From the NCBI RefSeq assembly GCF_043555985.1, contig NZ_JBIGIC010000008.1, positions 1 to 64,000 on the forward strand: a stretch of DNA of 64,000 nt. The letters are read 5' to 3'. Shown here one piece after another: positions 23,533-32,462 of the stretch. The stretch is from Pelomonas candidula (GTDB lineage: Bacteria > Pseudomonadota > Gammaproteobacteria > Burkholderiales > Burkholderiaceae_C). The position numbers and the translations under genes are program-made. Position 1 is the first letter of the stretch, and every line of letters starts with the position of its first letter. The notes beneath the pieces were generated by a model. The model ran no database searches. It worked only from the letters and a program-made list of their open reading frames with translations, and had not been told where the DNA came from.

Positions 23533-26073
23533 TTAGCGCGTCCGCTCTTGATTGGCAGGCCTGGTCGGCAGTTGCTCAAGCGCCGCAGCTTTGCCCAGCG
23601 TCTTCTCTGCCACCGGCGCCGGGCCGATAACCTTGCCGAGCTCGAGCTCCAACGCCTCCATCGCGGCACGATTGCGCATCAGGAAGAGGCGCCGCGCGCC
23701 GTCCCGCATGACCAGCGTGATGCGAGTCGATTCCAACGCACGCATGGCATCGGCATCCATGAGTCGTTTGCGCAGCGAGGCCACGCCCTCGAAGTCGTGC
23801 TCGTGGATGACCAGGCGGGCGCCAGCAACAGCCGGCACCAGGGCCAGCTCCGGCGCCAGCTCGACTGCAGGGGGATGGCGGTCAAGAAGCTCTTGGGGAG
23901 CGTAGACCTGCGCCTGGGCGTCCAGGCGGGTTGCCGCATGAAGCACCGCAGCCACATCAGCCGGCTCGGCGTCGGGCGAGAGGGCGACCACAACGTCCGG
24001 AGTCGCCGCGCGCAGGTGCGCCAGGTCGGCGTCGGTCAGCTCGGAGGGCGTCATCGCCATGGCAGGCGACAAAGGCGCCGGCGAACTGAAGGACACCTCG
24101 TGCTCCGAACCGCTGGCGCCACGCGCGCGCAGGCGCTTGGACTCGACGTCGACATGCTCGACCTGCACGGCCTGGCCGGACTCGAGTCCGAGCGAAGGGA
24201 GGCTCTCGTTGACTCGGAGCACCGCACCCGGGGTCACGGAGACCTCCTGCACCTCGACGCGCTCGATGTGGTGCGCCTGGGTGTCCAGGGACATCTTGAC
24301 GCTGCGGGCGTGCTCACCGTCCCCGACGCGAAGCGTCAGGAACCCGGCGCGGACATTGATGGCATCGACGGTGGCAATCTCGCGGCGCCGCAGCGCGCCA
24401 GTCGTGCGCTTGACCAGCACGGTGTCCCCGACGGAGTAGGACGCTGCCAGCTTGGCGCCGCCGACATCCACGGGCCTGGCCTTCCGGACTCGGACCTTCT
24501 TCACGGCCTCGCCCGTCACTTCGCTCAGCGAGGCGGCAATGCGCTCGTTCAGCGCCGAGGCGGAAGCCTGCGAATCCGTCAGCACCAGGACACGCTCCCC
24601 CGAAGAGAACTTCTCGGCCGCCTGTCGGACGGCCGGCGAGACCGTGTCCTCGCGACTGGCAGTCGCCTGTGTTCGCCCGTCACTGACTTCCCGGTGCAGT
24701 TGCTCGAAGGGCTGCGCGCGCGCCAGCAAAGCACGCTCGTTGACCTGGTGCGGGGAAAACGGATGACGGAGCCGGTCGGCGGCATGCAGCTCGACCAGGC
24801 GGGCGTCGCAAGCGACAGCGCGGGCCCGCACCGCCTCCAGTGTGCGACCAGACATCTCGTTGGCGTGCTTCAACACCAGCACCGCCGGCGAAGCAGAAAG
24901 AGGCGCGCGCCCCTCCAGGGCCGCCTCGACGGACATGCCTTCGCCCGCACCTCCGACGTGCGACAGGGGCGCAAGCTCGAGATACGCACGGCCCGAGGTG
25001 GCGGCGGCCGCTTCCACGACCGCCAACACGGCAGGCTGGCCAGAGGGGGTGGTCGGAACGATGGTTCGGGTGGACTCGCCAGCGGCCATGCTCAGCACCG
25101 CATCGCGCTCGGCCTGCGACAGCGCGGATTCGGACTTCAGCAGGTCGATGGCGGCATCGAGCGACACAAGAGGCGCCACTCGCCGCTCCGGCGTCACGGC
25201 CTGGCCGGCATCCAGCTCTTGGCCAGGCGCCGGCCGCACGACGGCGCCGCGGTGCAGCACCAGCTCCTGCATCAGCAGTTGGCGCCCAATCTCGTCGCGG
25301 ATGTCGGCATGCGGTGTCGCAAAGCCCGAGCCCTTGATGGCGAACTCGAGCAGCTTGCGCTCATCGAACACGCGCTCACCGCGCGAGGCTGCAAGCGCTA
25401 GGCCGGCATCGACGGCTTGCGCCGGGGTCATCGCCTGGGTGTGGACGTAGCCGGCCTCGAGGCGCTTGTCGGCTTGCTCGAACACGAGAAAGCCGCGCGC
25501 CTCATTGCGAGCTCGCCACATCCCCCGAAACTCCGCCAGCGGAAACATCCGCTTGTTGTTGCGTTCCTCGAAGTTGGCGCGCTGCTGGTCCTGCGGCGTC
25601 GCGCGGCCACGCTTGACGCCGCGGCGCTCCAGATTTGCGGCAACGCTCTTGGCACCGTCCGAGTTGGCGAGGATGTGCTCGCGGGAATACGCGTTCATCC
25701 GCACGCCGTGCTCGCCGGCGGTGTACGCGATGCCAAGACGCCGGTAGGCCTTCGCCAGCACCTGGTGACCGACGGCATCGGCCGCCTTGCGCATGGCGAC
25801 CCAGTGCTCGGTCTCAAGCGACATCAGCCGCTCCGCGGCGTCGGACGGCTTGCGTGAGTCCGCTGTAAGCCATGAGGGCTGCCGGTCCGCCTTCTGCGCC
25901 TTGGACGCCTTGGGCGTCTTTGCTTTCGACTTCGGGCGGTCGGAGCTCAGCGGACGTCGGGCAGTCGCGAGCAGCCGCTCCTTGCCGCGCTTCTGCTCCG
26001 CATCGAGCTCCTTTTGCTCTCGACGCCGTTCCGCCTCTGCGGCGGCCGCTTGGGCTTGTTCGTTGCCGGCCAC
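23533..26073 (-). CDS. MobF-type helicase-like protein lacking relaxase domain (degenerate)
   Basis: 846 residues, GTG start. Its architecture follows the C-terminal half of TraI/TrwC: a segment LSQAERDAVLSMAAGE (the usual helicase entry), then a site where Walker A would be (PTTPSGQPAVLAVV) with no GxGKT, then GERVLVLTDSQASASALNERI (a typical MobF strand-helix) and a beta-rich part (YSVGDTVLVKR, then IATVDAINVRAGFLTLRV). No HUH or catalytic tyrosine motif occurs. The relaxase domain is encoded separately at 29500-30186. The helicase therefore looks ATPase-dead; it could be a structural scaffold. It belongs to the operon from promoter site 4. Confidence 0.65.
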   Translation of the reverse strand: MAGNEQAQAAAAEAERRREQKELDAEQKRGKERLLATARRPLSSDRPKSKAKTPKASKAQKADRQPSWLTADSRKPSDAAERLMSLETEHWVAMRKAADAVGHQVLAKAYRRLGIAYTAGEHGVRMNAYSREHILANSDGAKSVAANLERRGVKRGRATPQDQQRANFEERNNKRMFPLAEFRGMWRARNEARGFLVFEQADKRLEAGYVHTQAMTPAQAVDAGLALAASRGERVFDERKLLEFAIKGSGFATPHADIRDEIGRQLLMQELVLHRGAVVRPAPGQELDAGQAVTPERRVAPLVSLDAAIDLLKSESALSQAERDAVLSMAAGESTRTIVPTTPSGQPAVLAVVEAAAATSGRAYLELAPLSHVGGAGEGMSVEAALEGRAPLSASPAVLVLKHANEMSGRTLEAVRARAVACDARLVELHAADRLRHPFSPHQVNERALLARAQPFEQLHREVSDGRTQATASREDTVSPAVRQAAEKFSSGERVLVLTDSQASASALNERIAASLSEVTGEAVKKVRVRKARPVDVGGAKLAASYSVGDTVLVKRTTGALRRREIATVDAINVRAGFLTLRVGDGEHARSVKMSLDTQAHHIERVEVQEVSVTPGAVLRVNESLPSLGLESGQAVQVEHVDVESKRLRARGASGSEHEVSFSSPAPLSPAMAMTPSELTDADLAHLRAATPDVVVALSPDAEPADVAAVLHAATRLDAQAQVYAPQELLDRHPPAVELAPELALVPAVAGARLVIHEHDFEGVASLRKRLMDADAMRALESTRITLVMRDGARRLFLMRNRAAMEALELELGKVIGPAPVAEKTLGKAAALEQLPTRPANQERTR

Positions 26074-26081
26074 GGGCTACG

Positions 26082-26531
26082 TCACTTCTGCGCCTGGCCG
26101 GCCTTGCGCTCGACGAGCTCGAGGTTGTACTTCTCGATGCGGTCGAACTCCTCCAGGGTGTAGTCGGTGGGCTCGATGGTGGGGATGCCCATGACACGCA
26201 AGCGAATCGCCAGCACCTTCTGGTAGGCGTAGCTCTCTTCCTTCGTCGGAATGAAGCCGCCGGCCTCAACCTTCGGTTCGTCGAAGTCGTAGCCGGTGCC
26301 GACGGGCGCCTCGACGTTCTGGGCCTCGATGGGCTTGAGCTCCACAGGCTCCTCGACGACGACGTCACCGTCAACGATGTCATCCTCCGAGGCCTGAGCC
26401 TTCATCAGCGCACGCTTGAGCTTCCGGGCCTCCATCTCCGCACGAAACGACGCCACCAGCGCCTGGTCGAGCGCCGGGCGCTTCCGCTCGAGGACGGGCA
26501 CTTCGGTTTCGTCGGTCAAGGTGCTCTCCAT
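26082..26531 (-). CDS. Acidic small protein, unknown
   Basis: 149 residues, acidic centre (EDDIVDGDVVVEEPVEL). Good AAGGAAG ribosome site. Eight bases before the helicase-like gene; possibly its partner. No family recognised. Confidence 0.65.
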   Translation of the reverse strand: MESTLTDETEVPVLERKRPALDQALVASFRAEMEARKLKRALMKAQASEDDIVDGDVVVEEPVELKPIEAQNVEAPVGTGYDFDEPKVEAGGFIPTKEESYAYQKVLAIRLRVMGIPTIEPTDYTLEEFDRIEKYNLELVERKAGQAQK

Positions 26532-26549
26532 GTCTTCTTCCTTGCGCGC

Positions 26550-27308
26550 TCAGCGCATCAGAACGGTGGCCAAGGTCATGGCGATGCCGGCGCACAGGCC
26601 AGCGATGCCGTAGGCGACGCCCATGCGCACCGAGTAGCGGTTCTTGGCCTCGTACTCGGCCGTCATGGTGACCAGAGCGGTCTTCTCTTCGACGATGGCC
26701 TGCAGCGCCGTCTGCAGAGACGTCACGGTGATGCGGTGCATCTCGCGTTCGAGCTCAGCAGCCTTCTGGATGGCGTGAGCGTCGAACTCCTCGCGCTTGG
26801 CGTTGCCGTACCGCTCGACCAGGTTCTCGACCTCCTCGGCGGCGTCCAGCAAGCCACCCTTGGCAGCCTCGCGATTCAGCTCGCGCTCGGTGGAGAAGAT
26901 GCCCTTCAGTTGCTCGACCAGGCCTCCTTCACCGAAGACCCAGACAGCGAGGGTGTCGCGGCCGCGCTCGGCGAATCCCTGGACTTCTCGGACGTCCGCG
27001 GTCGCCTTGCTGACGACTTGAGCCGTATCCGCCATCTGCTTGGACACGGCAGCCTGGCCGCGCATCGCCTTCACGAGCGCGTAGGCCGGGCGCTGGTCGA
27101 AGTCGGTCGAGCCCATCGCATAGTCCAGCACCGTCTTCGAATGGAAGTCCGGAACCGGCACCTCCGCGACGTCGAAGGTCGGCGCGCCGGCATCGGGCTC
27201 GATAGGAGTGTCGCCGCTGTCGAGCGACAAAATGTCGGCGCCGAGCAGGTCCAACTGCCCATCGTGTGCCGCCGCCAGGGCTTCGTCATCGGTGGGGATT
27301 CCGCTCAT
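26550..27308 (-). CDS. C-terminally anchored coiled-coil protein
   Basis: 252 residues. Acidic N-terminus, long helical middle (LVKAMRGQAAVSKQMADTAQ, EEVENLVERYGNAKREEF) and a single C-terminal membrane segment (VAYGIAGLCAGIAMTLATVL). Tail-anchored topology suggests attachment of a relaxosome or partition factor to the membrane. Function unknown. Confidence 0.65.
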   Translation of the reverse strand: MSGIPTDDEALAAAHDGQLDLLGADILSLDSGDTPIEPDAGAPTFDVAEVPVPDFHSKTVLDYAMGSTDFDQRPAYALVKAMRGQAAVSKQMADTAQVVSKATADVREVQGFAERGRDTLAVWVFGEGGLVEQLKGIFSTERELNREAAKGGLLDAAEEVENLVERYGNAKREEFDAHAIQKAAELEREMHRITVTSLQTALQAIVEEKTALVTMTAEYEAKNRYSVRMGVAYGIAGLCAGIAMTLATVLMR

Positions 27309-27428
27309 GAGGGGTTCCTGCGGAGGGATGTCGTCTTCGAGGGGCTCGCCGCCCCCGGGCGCCTGGCCAGGGGGTGGAACTGCGCGCTGGACACCAACTT
27401 TGGTGCCCGCGCCAACGACCTCGTGGCC

Positions 27429-28553
27429 TTAGGCATCGAGCTCGCTCACCTCGAGGCCCGACACCATCGGGATGCCGAAGATTTCCGAGAAGCAGGAATC
27501 CATGTGAACGCGCATCGACTTGGCGTAGCCACCGTCGTACTCAAGGTCGAACACGTCCGCCGCTTCGTCATCCTTGCCCTCAGCGACCAGGCGCTCGAAC
27601 TCAGCATTGAGGTCGGCAGTGCCGTCCGCAAGCGCACCCAAGGTCAGCGAGACCTTGTGTCGCACCCGCTCGACTGCCGGGTTGTTCGGCAGCGCGATGC
27701 TGATGAGGCGGTAGCCGTACTCAGCCGCGTGGTCGGCCAGCGGCTTGAACGTGCCGTCGCCTACCAGGTCGGCGACGGTCTTGCCTACCGGCGCGCGGTT
27801 GATGACCACCGACAGCTTGTCCGCCGGCACGCCGATGAGAATCAGCTCCTCGATGGTCTCGATGATTTTGTCGATTTTCATCGTGGCCACGACTGGCACG
27901 ATGTACGCGTCGATGCGGGCCTCCGAGCCCTGCGCCTGCTTCATCTCGGCGAGGAACGCGGACGCCTGGCCGCCACCGACGTCGACGACGACGGCGCCCT
28001 TCTTCTTCGCGCGGCACATGGCCAGCTTCAGGCTGATGGCCTTCAGTTCTTCGGGGCGGTAGCGCTTGTCTTCGCCCTCAGCGATGTCGCGGTCGACTTT
28101 CTCCACCAGCAGGTACTCGCAGCTGCCGTGCACGGCGGTCAGGCCGGGGCGCAGCATGTGGCGAGCGATGGTGCTCTTGCCGACGTTGGTGTCCTCGCCG
28201 CTCAAGACGGCGACGGTACGAGCGATGTGGCTCATGTTCATTTCACGGGTCCTCACAGTGGATTGATGACAGGTAGGGGCCACCGATTCCGGCGAGGCCT
28301 CCCTTGCGGGTTGGGAAACTTGCCTCAGGAGACGCTGGTAAGCATTTCCCTGGGCTTCTTCGATGCTGGGCTTGGCGTGCTCCGACCACCAGACCTCGAA
28401 CTCACCGCTCTCGCGGCGAAGACGAAGCCCAGAGTGAAAGCCAGCCTCGGTCTGGCCGACGCACAGCTGCGATTCGCTGTCGTCGCCCAGCACAGACATC
28501 CAGTCGGACTCCCACGGCACCAGGTCGATGTCGATGGAGGCAAGGCCGCTCAT
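27429..28553 (-). CDS. StbB/ParA-like P-loop ATPase with N-terminal extension
   Basis: 374 residues from ATG 28553 (AAGGA five bases upstream). An internal ATG at 28241, also with GAGGA upstream, would give a 270-residue protein that begins directly at the ATPase. The P-loop GEDTNVGKSTI lies about 11-20 residues after that internal start, followed by AVVVDVGGGQASAF as the second acidic/Walker-like block. This is the layout of StbB-type plasmid ATPases, which pair with StbA and conjugation genes. The first 100 residues (DLVPWESDWMSVLGDD, EVWWSEHAKPSIEEAQG) look protein-like but match nothing I know. Which start is used cannot be settled by eye. Confidence 0.65.
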   Translation of the reverse strand: MSGLASIDIDLVPWESDWMSVLGDDSESQLCVGQTEAGFHSGLRLRRESGEFEVWWSEHAKPSIEEAQGNAYQRLLRQVSQPAREASPESVAPTCHQSTVRTREMNMSHIARTVAVLSGEDTNVGKSTIARHMLRPGLTAVHGSCEYLLVEKVDRDIAEGEDKRYRPEELKAISLKLAMCRAKKKGAVVVDVGGGQASAFLAEMKQAQGSEARIDAYIVPVVATMKIDKIIETIEELILIGVPADKLSVVINRAPVGKTVADLVGDGTFKPLADHAAEYGYRLISIALPNNPAVERVRHKVSLTLGALADGTADLNAEFERLVAEGKDDEAADVFDLEYDGGYAKSMRVHMDSCFSEIFGIPMVSGLEVSELDA

Positions 28554-28579
28554 GGAGGTCCTTCGTTCGATGCCGGCGC

Positions 28580-28732
28580 TCAACGCACCAGCGAGAGCTG
28601 AACGCGCGTCTTGACGTTGGCGAGCAGCACGTTCACAGCGCGGTCGTCCAGCCCCTTCAGCGCACGACGGAGTTCGCGCGGGTTCGGCTTGGCGGTCCTG
28701 TGGGACCTGAGAGAATTCGTCTGCGTACGCAT
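28580..28732 (-). CDS. Small basic protein at operon start
   Basis: 50 residues, MRTQTNSLRSHRTAKPNPRE; Arg/Lys-rich and helical. Start at 28732 with AAGGAA at good spacing and promoter site 4 about 35 bp upstream. The DNA encoding residues 8-14 carries the same GGTCC...GGACC hairpin seen in other operon leaders. Confidence 0.65.
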   Translation of the reverse strand: MRTQTNSLRSHRTAKPNPRELRRALKGLDDRAVNVLLANVKTRVQLSLVR

Positions 28733-28766
28733 CTCGGTTCCTTGCTCGGTGTGAGTAAATGAATAC

Positions 28767-28795
28767 AGTGTATCACTCTTGATGCTGTAGGTCAA
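28767..28795 (-). promoter_or_regulatory. Backbone promoter/operator site 4
   Basis: TTGACC, 17 nt, TACACT; perfect operator AGTGATACACT (28767-28777). Confidence 0.8.
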
Positions 28796-28908
28796 GCCAT
28801 TGCCGGTGGTGCACGGTCAATTGACGCTCGAATCACCTTCTCGCGACAACTGGCTTGCTCGCTTGCGGCCCGCTCGAGGTTGGGCGGGCTGGCTGGAGAA
28901 GGCTTCCC

Positions 28909-29214
28909 TCAGCCATGCACCGCACAGACCCCGTTCCAGTCATATGCGGGGATTTGGCAGCCAGGACAGGCTTGCATCTCCTCGAGCTCGGCCTGAAGGC
29001 GCTGGCCTGCGCTCCAGGCCTCCAGCAGGAGGACTTCGTCGGCGAACATGCCAGGAGGGTCGACGTGGCCGTCCGCGAAATCGGACATGCCGAGCGCCTG
29101 CGCGTTGTGGTCGACGTCCTGGAGCATCTCGTCGAGCTCCTCGACCGTCTTCAATGGCGCCAACACGCGGTACAGCGCCATCGCGCAGCGGAGGTTAAGC
29201 CCTCGAAGTTTCAT
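28909..29214 (-). CDS. Small protein with C-terminal Cys/His cluster
   Basis: 101 residues. Helical N-terminal part (LAPLKTVEELDEMLQDVDHN) and a C-terminal CPGCQIPAYDWNGVCAVHG that could bind zinc (C-x2-C...C-x2-H). Start at 29214 with AAAGGA. Last gene of the relaxase operon. Confidence 0.65.
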   Translation of the reverse strand: MKLRGLNLRCAMALYRVLAPLKTVEELDEMLQDVDHNAQALGMSDFADGHVDPPGMFADEVLLLEAWSAGQRLQAELEEMQACPGCQIPAYDWNGVCAVHG

Positions 29215-29500
29215 GCTCTTGTCCTTTCGTCTCGTCCAGCACCAGCAGCGAAGGCTTGGCGCCGGCGCGTGCATCGCGCATCCCGCGCTCGACCTCTGCG
29301 CGCTGCTCCTTGTAGGCGACCTTCCCACCGCCTGGCGGAAACTTCGGCACCGGGAACGCCTTGTCCAGGCCCAACTCCTTCTGCAGCGTCGCGATGTAGC
29401 CGATGGCGTAGACCGGGCGCAGAACAGCCACTAGCGTGGAGAGCTCGGCCAGGTGAAGGACGGCTTTCGAGCTAGAGAACGGTTGCTGCGGCCCAGCCAT
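29195..29500 (-). CDS. Small protein downstream of relaxase, unknown
   Basis: 101 residues. One moderately hydrophobic segment (HLAELSTLVAVLRPVYAIGY) and a charged C-terminus. ATG 29500 overlaps the relaxase TGA; its own end overlaps the next gene by 20 bp. No family recognised. Confidence 0.6.
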   Translation of the reverse strand: MAGPQQPFSSSKAVLHLAELSTLVAVLRPVYAIGYIATLQKELGLDKAFPVPKFPPGGGKVAYKEQRAEVERGMRDARAGAKPSLLVLDETKGQEHETSRA

Positions 29501-30186
29501 CACGCACGCTTCCTGGTGAGGTTGCGCAGCTTCCGGGCCATCGCGCCGTCGTCGACGGCATTCAGGGCGCGACGCGCAATCTGGATGTCCTTACCCACCA
29601 TGCCGAGCAGCTCGCTCGAGCCGCGCGGCAGGACGAACTTGCTGACGATGTTGTGCGGGTGGAAGTGTGGGTCGCCACCGGTGTTGATGTCGCGCTCGGC
29701 GTCGGGCTTGCGCTCGCGAGTGCTGATATGCCACCAGGTGGCATACGCGATGCCTTCGACGCGCAGCTTCTGCACCCGCCCATTCCGGTCGGTGACGCGG
29801 ACGATGGCGTACTGCTCGAAGAGCTTCATCACCTCCCTGTTGAGCTCGCGAGCCACTTCGAAGAGGCGCCGGTCCTCCGACACCAGCAGCTGCAGGCTGA
29901 AGTCCTTCGGCAAGGTGACCGTGACGTCGTATGCGGCACGCTCGGAGTCGGACGCGTAGGCAATGGCGAGGTCGCCGGACTGCACGGCCGGGAACTCGCC
30001 CAAGATGAAGTCGGTGTACTCGTCCTCGGTAAAGGGGCCAGGCTTCAGGCCAAGCCGCGGCAGCAGCGAGCCACCGAACTCCGGGCGGAATTCAGGGTGC
30101 TCGGTGAACGCGTTGTAGCCCTGCGACTCCTTGATGAAGTAGCCGAGCGCTTTCGCCCTTGTGACCGGCCTGGGATAGCTGACCAT
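29500..30186 (-). CDS. Stand-alone MobF (TrwC/TraI-type) relaxase domain
   Basis: 228 residues. Tyr16 and Tyr24 in GYFIKESQGYN have the 8-residue spacing of the TrwC catalytic tyrosines 18 and 26. Asp87 in AYDVTVTLPKDFSLQLLV aligns with TrwC Asp85. The metal-binding histidines are His153 (WWHISTRE) and the HFHPH cluster at 174-178, with about ten extra residues between them compared with TrwC. This enzyme would nick oriT and stay covalently attached to the 5' end. It is only the relaxase domain; the helicase half is a separate, degenerate protein (23533-26073). Start at 30186 lies 7 bp after the previous stop with no Shine-Dalgarno, so translation is probably coupled. Confidence 0.8.
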   Translation of the reverse strand: MVSYPRPVTRAKALGYFIKESQGYNAFTEHPEFRPEFGGSLLPRLGLKPGPFTEDEYTDFILGEFPAVQSGDLAIAYASDSERAAYDVTVTLPKDFSLQLLVSEDRRLFEVARELNREVMKLFEQYAIVRVTDRNGRVQKLRVEGIAYATWWHISTRERKPDAERDINTGGDPHFHPHNIVSKFVLPRGSSELLGMVGKDIQIARRALNAVDDGAMARKLRNLTRKRA

Positions 30187-30193
30187 GTTGCGT

Positions 30194-30691
30194 TCAGATG
30201 GCTGCGCGCAGGTGTTGACGCGCAGGCGGGGCTTGAGTGGAGGTTGCTGCCGGCGCGTGCCCGGCAATCACCGATTGCATAAGGTCTTGCACAAGCGCCG
30301 GCCGCAATTGCTGCGCCAAAAAGGCAAGCCATGCGTGAGCTGACTCCTCACCCGCGCCAATGCCATGGCTATCTTCCCCACGCACGATGCGGCGCACAGC
30401 GTCGCCGCTGTGGAAAGCAACCGGCGAATGTCCAAAGGACGCCATCTCCAGCAGTTCAAGGAGAACATCGAAATCGCCAAAGCTAAGCGACTTCGCGCAA
30501 AAGAGTGCATCTTCAAAAGTCGGAGCTTCTGCAGAAGCCAGTACCGCTGCCTGGTCGACCGCACCTCGAAGGATGAAGGTGCGGGTATGCACGTACCTGA
30601 AGCGCTGCTCCTGGTCAAAGTACACCCACTTTTCAGGAAGACGCGACATCTTCAGCCAGTCCTTGTTCAACCAGGCCATAGCGAGACTCAC
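30194..30691 (-). CDS. Protein upstream of relaxase, unknown
   Basis: 165 residues. Aromatic N-terminal part (PEKWVYFDQEQRFRYVHTR) then helical. Start overlaps the previous stop as ATGA. No family recognised; position suggests a relaxosome partner. Confidence 0.6.
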   Translation of the reverse strand: MSLAMAWLNKDWLKMSRLPEKWVYFDQEQRFRYVHTRTFILRGAVDQAAVLASAEAPTFEDALFCAKSLSFGDFDVLLELLEMASFGHSPVAFHSGDAVRRIVRGEDSHGIGAGEESAHAWLAFLAQQLRPALVQDLMQSVIAGHAPAATSTQAPPARQHLRAAI

Positions 30692-31047
30692 TTCGCTTGC
30701 GAGGCAATGGAACGGCGAACGCTGCGGAGCCGGCCGAGCGCTGCAGCTCTCTGCAGCGCGGCAGACTTGCGGGCGGAAACTGCGTCTTCGGCGACCGAAC
30801 GAACCACGAGGTGATGGGCCAGGCTGGTCTTGCCCACCTCGTGCTGCACCGTTTTGGCGAGGAGGTGGCTCTTCCGCTCTTTCGCAGCTCGGTACTCCGC
30901 AGTTGCACGCAACGCATCCGAGTACAGGGCTTGCATCGGGTCCAAAGAAAAGCAGCTCATCCCTGAGCCCATCGGCGCGGTGCTGATGATGCCGCCGAGG
31001 GAGAGCGACATAGGAAGACTGAGGGTCAGGTCACGGACGTTTGTCAT
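30688..31047 (-). CDS. Small basic protein, unknown
   Basis: 119 residues from ATG 31047. C-terminal half is strongly basic and helical (RKSAALQRAAALGRLRSVRR), suggesting nucleic-acid binding. No good ribosome site; a TTGACA lies near 31081. Overlaps the next gene by 4 nt. Confidence 0.55.
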   Translation of the reverse strand: MTNVRDLTLSLPMSLSLGGIISTAPMGSGMSCFSLDPMQALYSDALRATAEYRAAKERKSHLLAKTVQHEVGKTSLAHHLVVRSVAEDAVSARKSAALQRAAALGRLRSVRRSIASQAK

Positions 31048-31101
31048 GGCAGAAAAGTGGGTACGGAGTAGCATCTATTTGGTGTCAATGAGCACGGGCG
31101 G

Positions 31102-31560
31102 TCACAAGGTGACCCCCGCGGCCTTCAGAGCGGCGAACCCGAGGCTCGAGTGTTCAATGTGGCGCTTGCTCAGGCCGGAGAACGTCTCGGCCTGCTGGTT
31201 GCCGCACAGCGCGAGGCCGAGGAGGTACGCCAGGAAGCTCGTGTCGCGCTCGTCGGTGTCAGCCCAACTTACGTAGGCGTCGTCCGAGCTGTAGTCGTCC
31301 CAGAGCGCATACAGCTGCCAGACCGAGAGATGACGTGCGAGCTCGGGATGGTTGCGTGCGATGTTCTCAGCCTCTCGCGTCTCACGCTCCACGTCTCGTG
31401 CCTGTCGGACTCGGTCCTCGTCATCAAGGTCATCAACTGGAGCAAGGATGAGGACGTCGTGGATGCTGCTGCAGTCGCCAACCTTCTTGGCGACGACGCC
31501 GCACACGGCTTCCCAGTCGACCATCGCGGATTGACCGGGATTGACGATGAGATTCGACAT
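31102..31560 (-). CDS. Acidic protein, unknown
   Basis: 152 residues from MSNLIVNPGQ; acidic (DDLDDEDRVRQARD) and Trp/Tyr-containing (WQLYALWDDYSSDDAYVSW). Start 31560 lies 25 bp beyond the end of the preceding gene. No family recognised. Confidence 0.55.
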   Translation of the reverse strand: MSNLIVNPGQSAMVDWEAVCGVVAKKVGDCSSIHDVLILAPVDDLDDEDRVRQARDVERETREAENIARNHPELARHLSVWQLYALWDDYSSDDAYVSWADTDERDTSFLAYLLGLALCGNQQAETFSGLSKRHIEHSSLGFAALKAAGVTL

Positions 31561-31585
31561 GTCTCGCTGTCCCCTTCCTGTGAAT

Positions 31586-32185
31586 TCAAGCACCTGGCGC
31601 CATCCGCGGCGCCAGGTAGGCCGAACGCGAGTTAGCCCCTTCGGCCCGACGACCTGCACGACGAGCCAGTCGCTCGGCGAAGACGTCATCCGACGACCTC
31701 ATCCCTGAGGCCAAGCGGACCTCCTCGCAGTCAGACGCCTGCCGTCCAGGCACTCGATACAGCCGGCGCCAGCTGTCGTTCAGGGCGGCCAGAATGGCGC
31801 CCCGAAGTCCGTTCTCGTTTAGCTCATTGGGCATGGCGCCAGCCAGGCGCGCGCTGACAAGAAGCTGCGCCAGGGACTCGACCGACGGGATGGCGGCATC
31901 GGATAGGCTGTACTCGGTTGCCACGTGTTCGGCACCTTTGCAGTGCTCGAAGAGCTTGCCCGCACCGGCCTGGCTGCAGCAGTCGCGGGAGAGAACCGGT
32001 TTCCAGTTTGCGCCGGTGCCGATGCCACGGGGGACACTGAGGCCGGAGACACGGCGCGCGCGCTCAATACCGGCGTCGACAAGGCGGGCACGCAAGGCGG
32101 CCGGTGAAGCCATCAGGTCGCGGTATCGAGGGATGTTGGTGTCGAGCATGTAGCCGAGCTGCATGGTGCAGGAGGTCTCGTTCAT
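31586..32185 (-). CDS. Helical protein, unknown
   Basis: 199 residues, MNETSCTMQLGYMLDTNIPR. Four cysteines (CCSQAGAGKLFEHC) near the middle. C-terminal part is basic. Second gene of the relaxase operon. No family recognised. Confidence 0.55.
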   Translation of the reverse strand: MNETSCTMQLGYMLDTNIPRYRDLMASPAALRARLVDAGIERARRVSGLSVPRGIGTGANWKPVLSRDCCSQAGAGKLFEHCKGAEHVATEYSLSDAAIPSVESLAQLLVSARLAGAMPNELNENGLRGAILAALNDSWRRLYRVPGRQASDCEEVRLASGMRSSDDVFAERLARRAGRRAEGANSRSAYLAPRMAPGA

Positions 32186-32198
32186 GTGCTGGCCACCA

Positions 32199-32333
32199 TC
32201 ACTCGGGGAAACAGTCGGCCGGCAGCAAAAGGTCGACTTCGGTCAACTCCCACGCTCCGAGCTCGTCATCCGTGTAGGAGCGAGCCGCAGATTGGTCGTC
32301 TGCTTCCTTCGCCTGGGAGCTGTCGTATCGCAT
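32199..32333 (-). CDS. Small acidic leader protein
   Basis: 44 residues, MRYDSSQAKEADDQSA, acidic C-terminus (VDLLLPADCFPE). First gene behind promoter site 5 and the leader hairpin; AAAGGA lies nine bases upstream of ATG 32333. An ATG at 32342 is an alternative. Confidence 0.55.
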   Translation of the reverse strand: MRYDSSQAKEADDQSAARSYTDDELGAWELTEVDLLLPADCFPE

Positions 32334-32348
32334 GTGATTCATCCTTTC

Positions 32349-32366
32349 GGCGGTCCTCAGGACCTG
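32349..32366 (-). promoter_or_regulatory. Conserved leader hairpin B
   Basis: On the minus strand CAGGTCC-TGA-GGACCGCC, directly before the ribosome site; same element as at 35016, 37476 and 37926. Confidence 0.65.
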
Positions 32367-32387
32367 TGGTGCTTCGCAAGTGCACAC

Positions 32388-32415
32388 AGTGTATCACTAT
32401 TGGGCGACCTGTCAA
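32388..32415 (-). promoter_or_regulatory. Backbone promoter/operator site 5
   Basis: TTGACA, 16 nt, TACACT; perfect operator AGTGATACACT (32388-32398). Drives the eight-gene relaxase operon. Confidence 0.8.
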
Positions 32416-32462
32416 GGCAGGAAGTGAAAATTGCGGGCTGGCAGAGAGGTGTTGCCTGAGGG

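Noticed and set aside
25872..28601. 909-residue plus-strand frame
   Set aside because: Spans four minus-strand genes, low-complexity shadow composition, no ribosome site.
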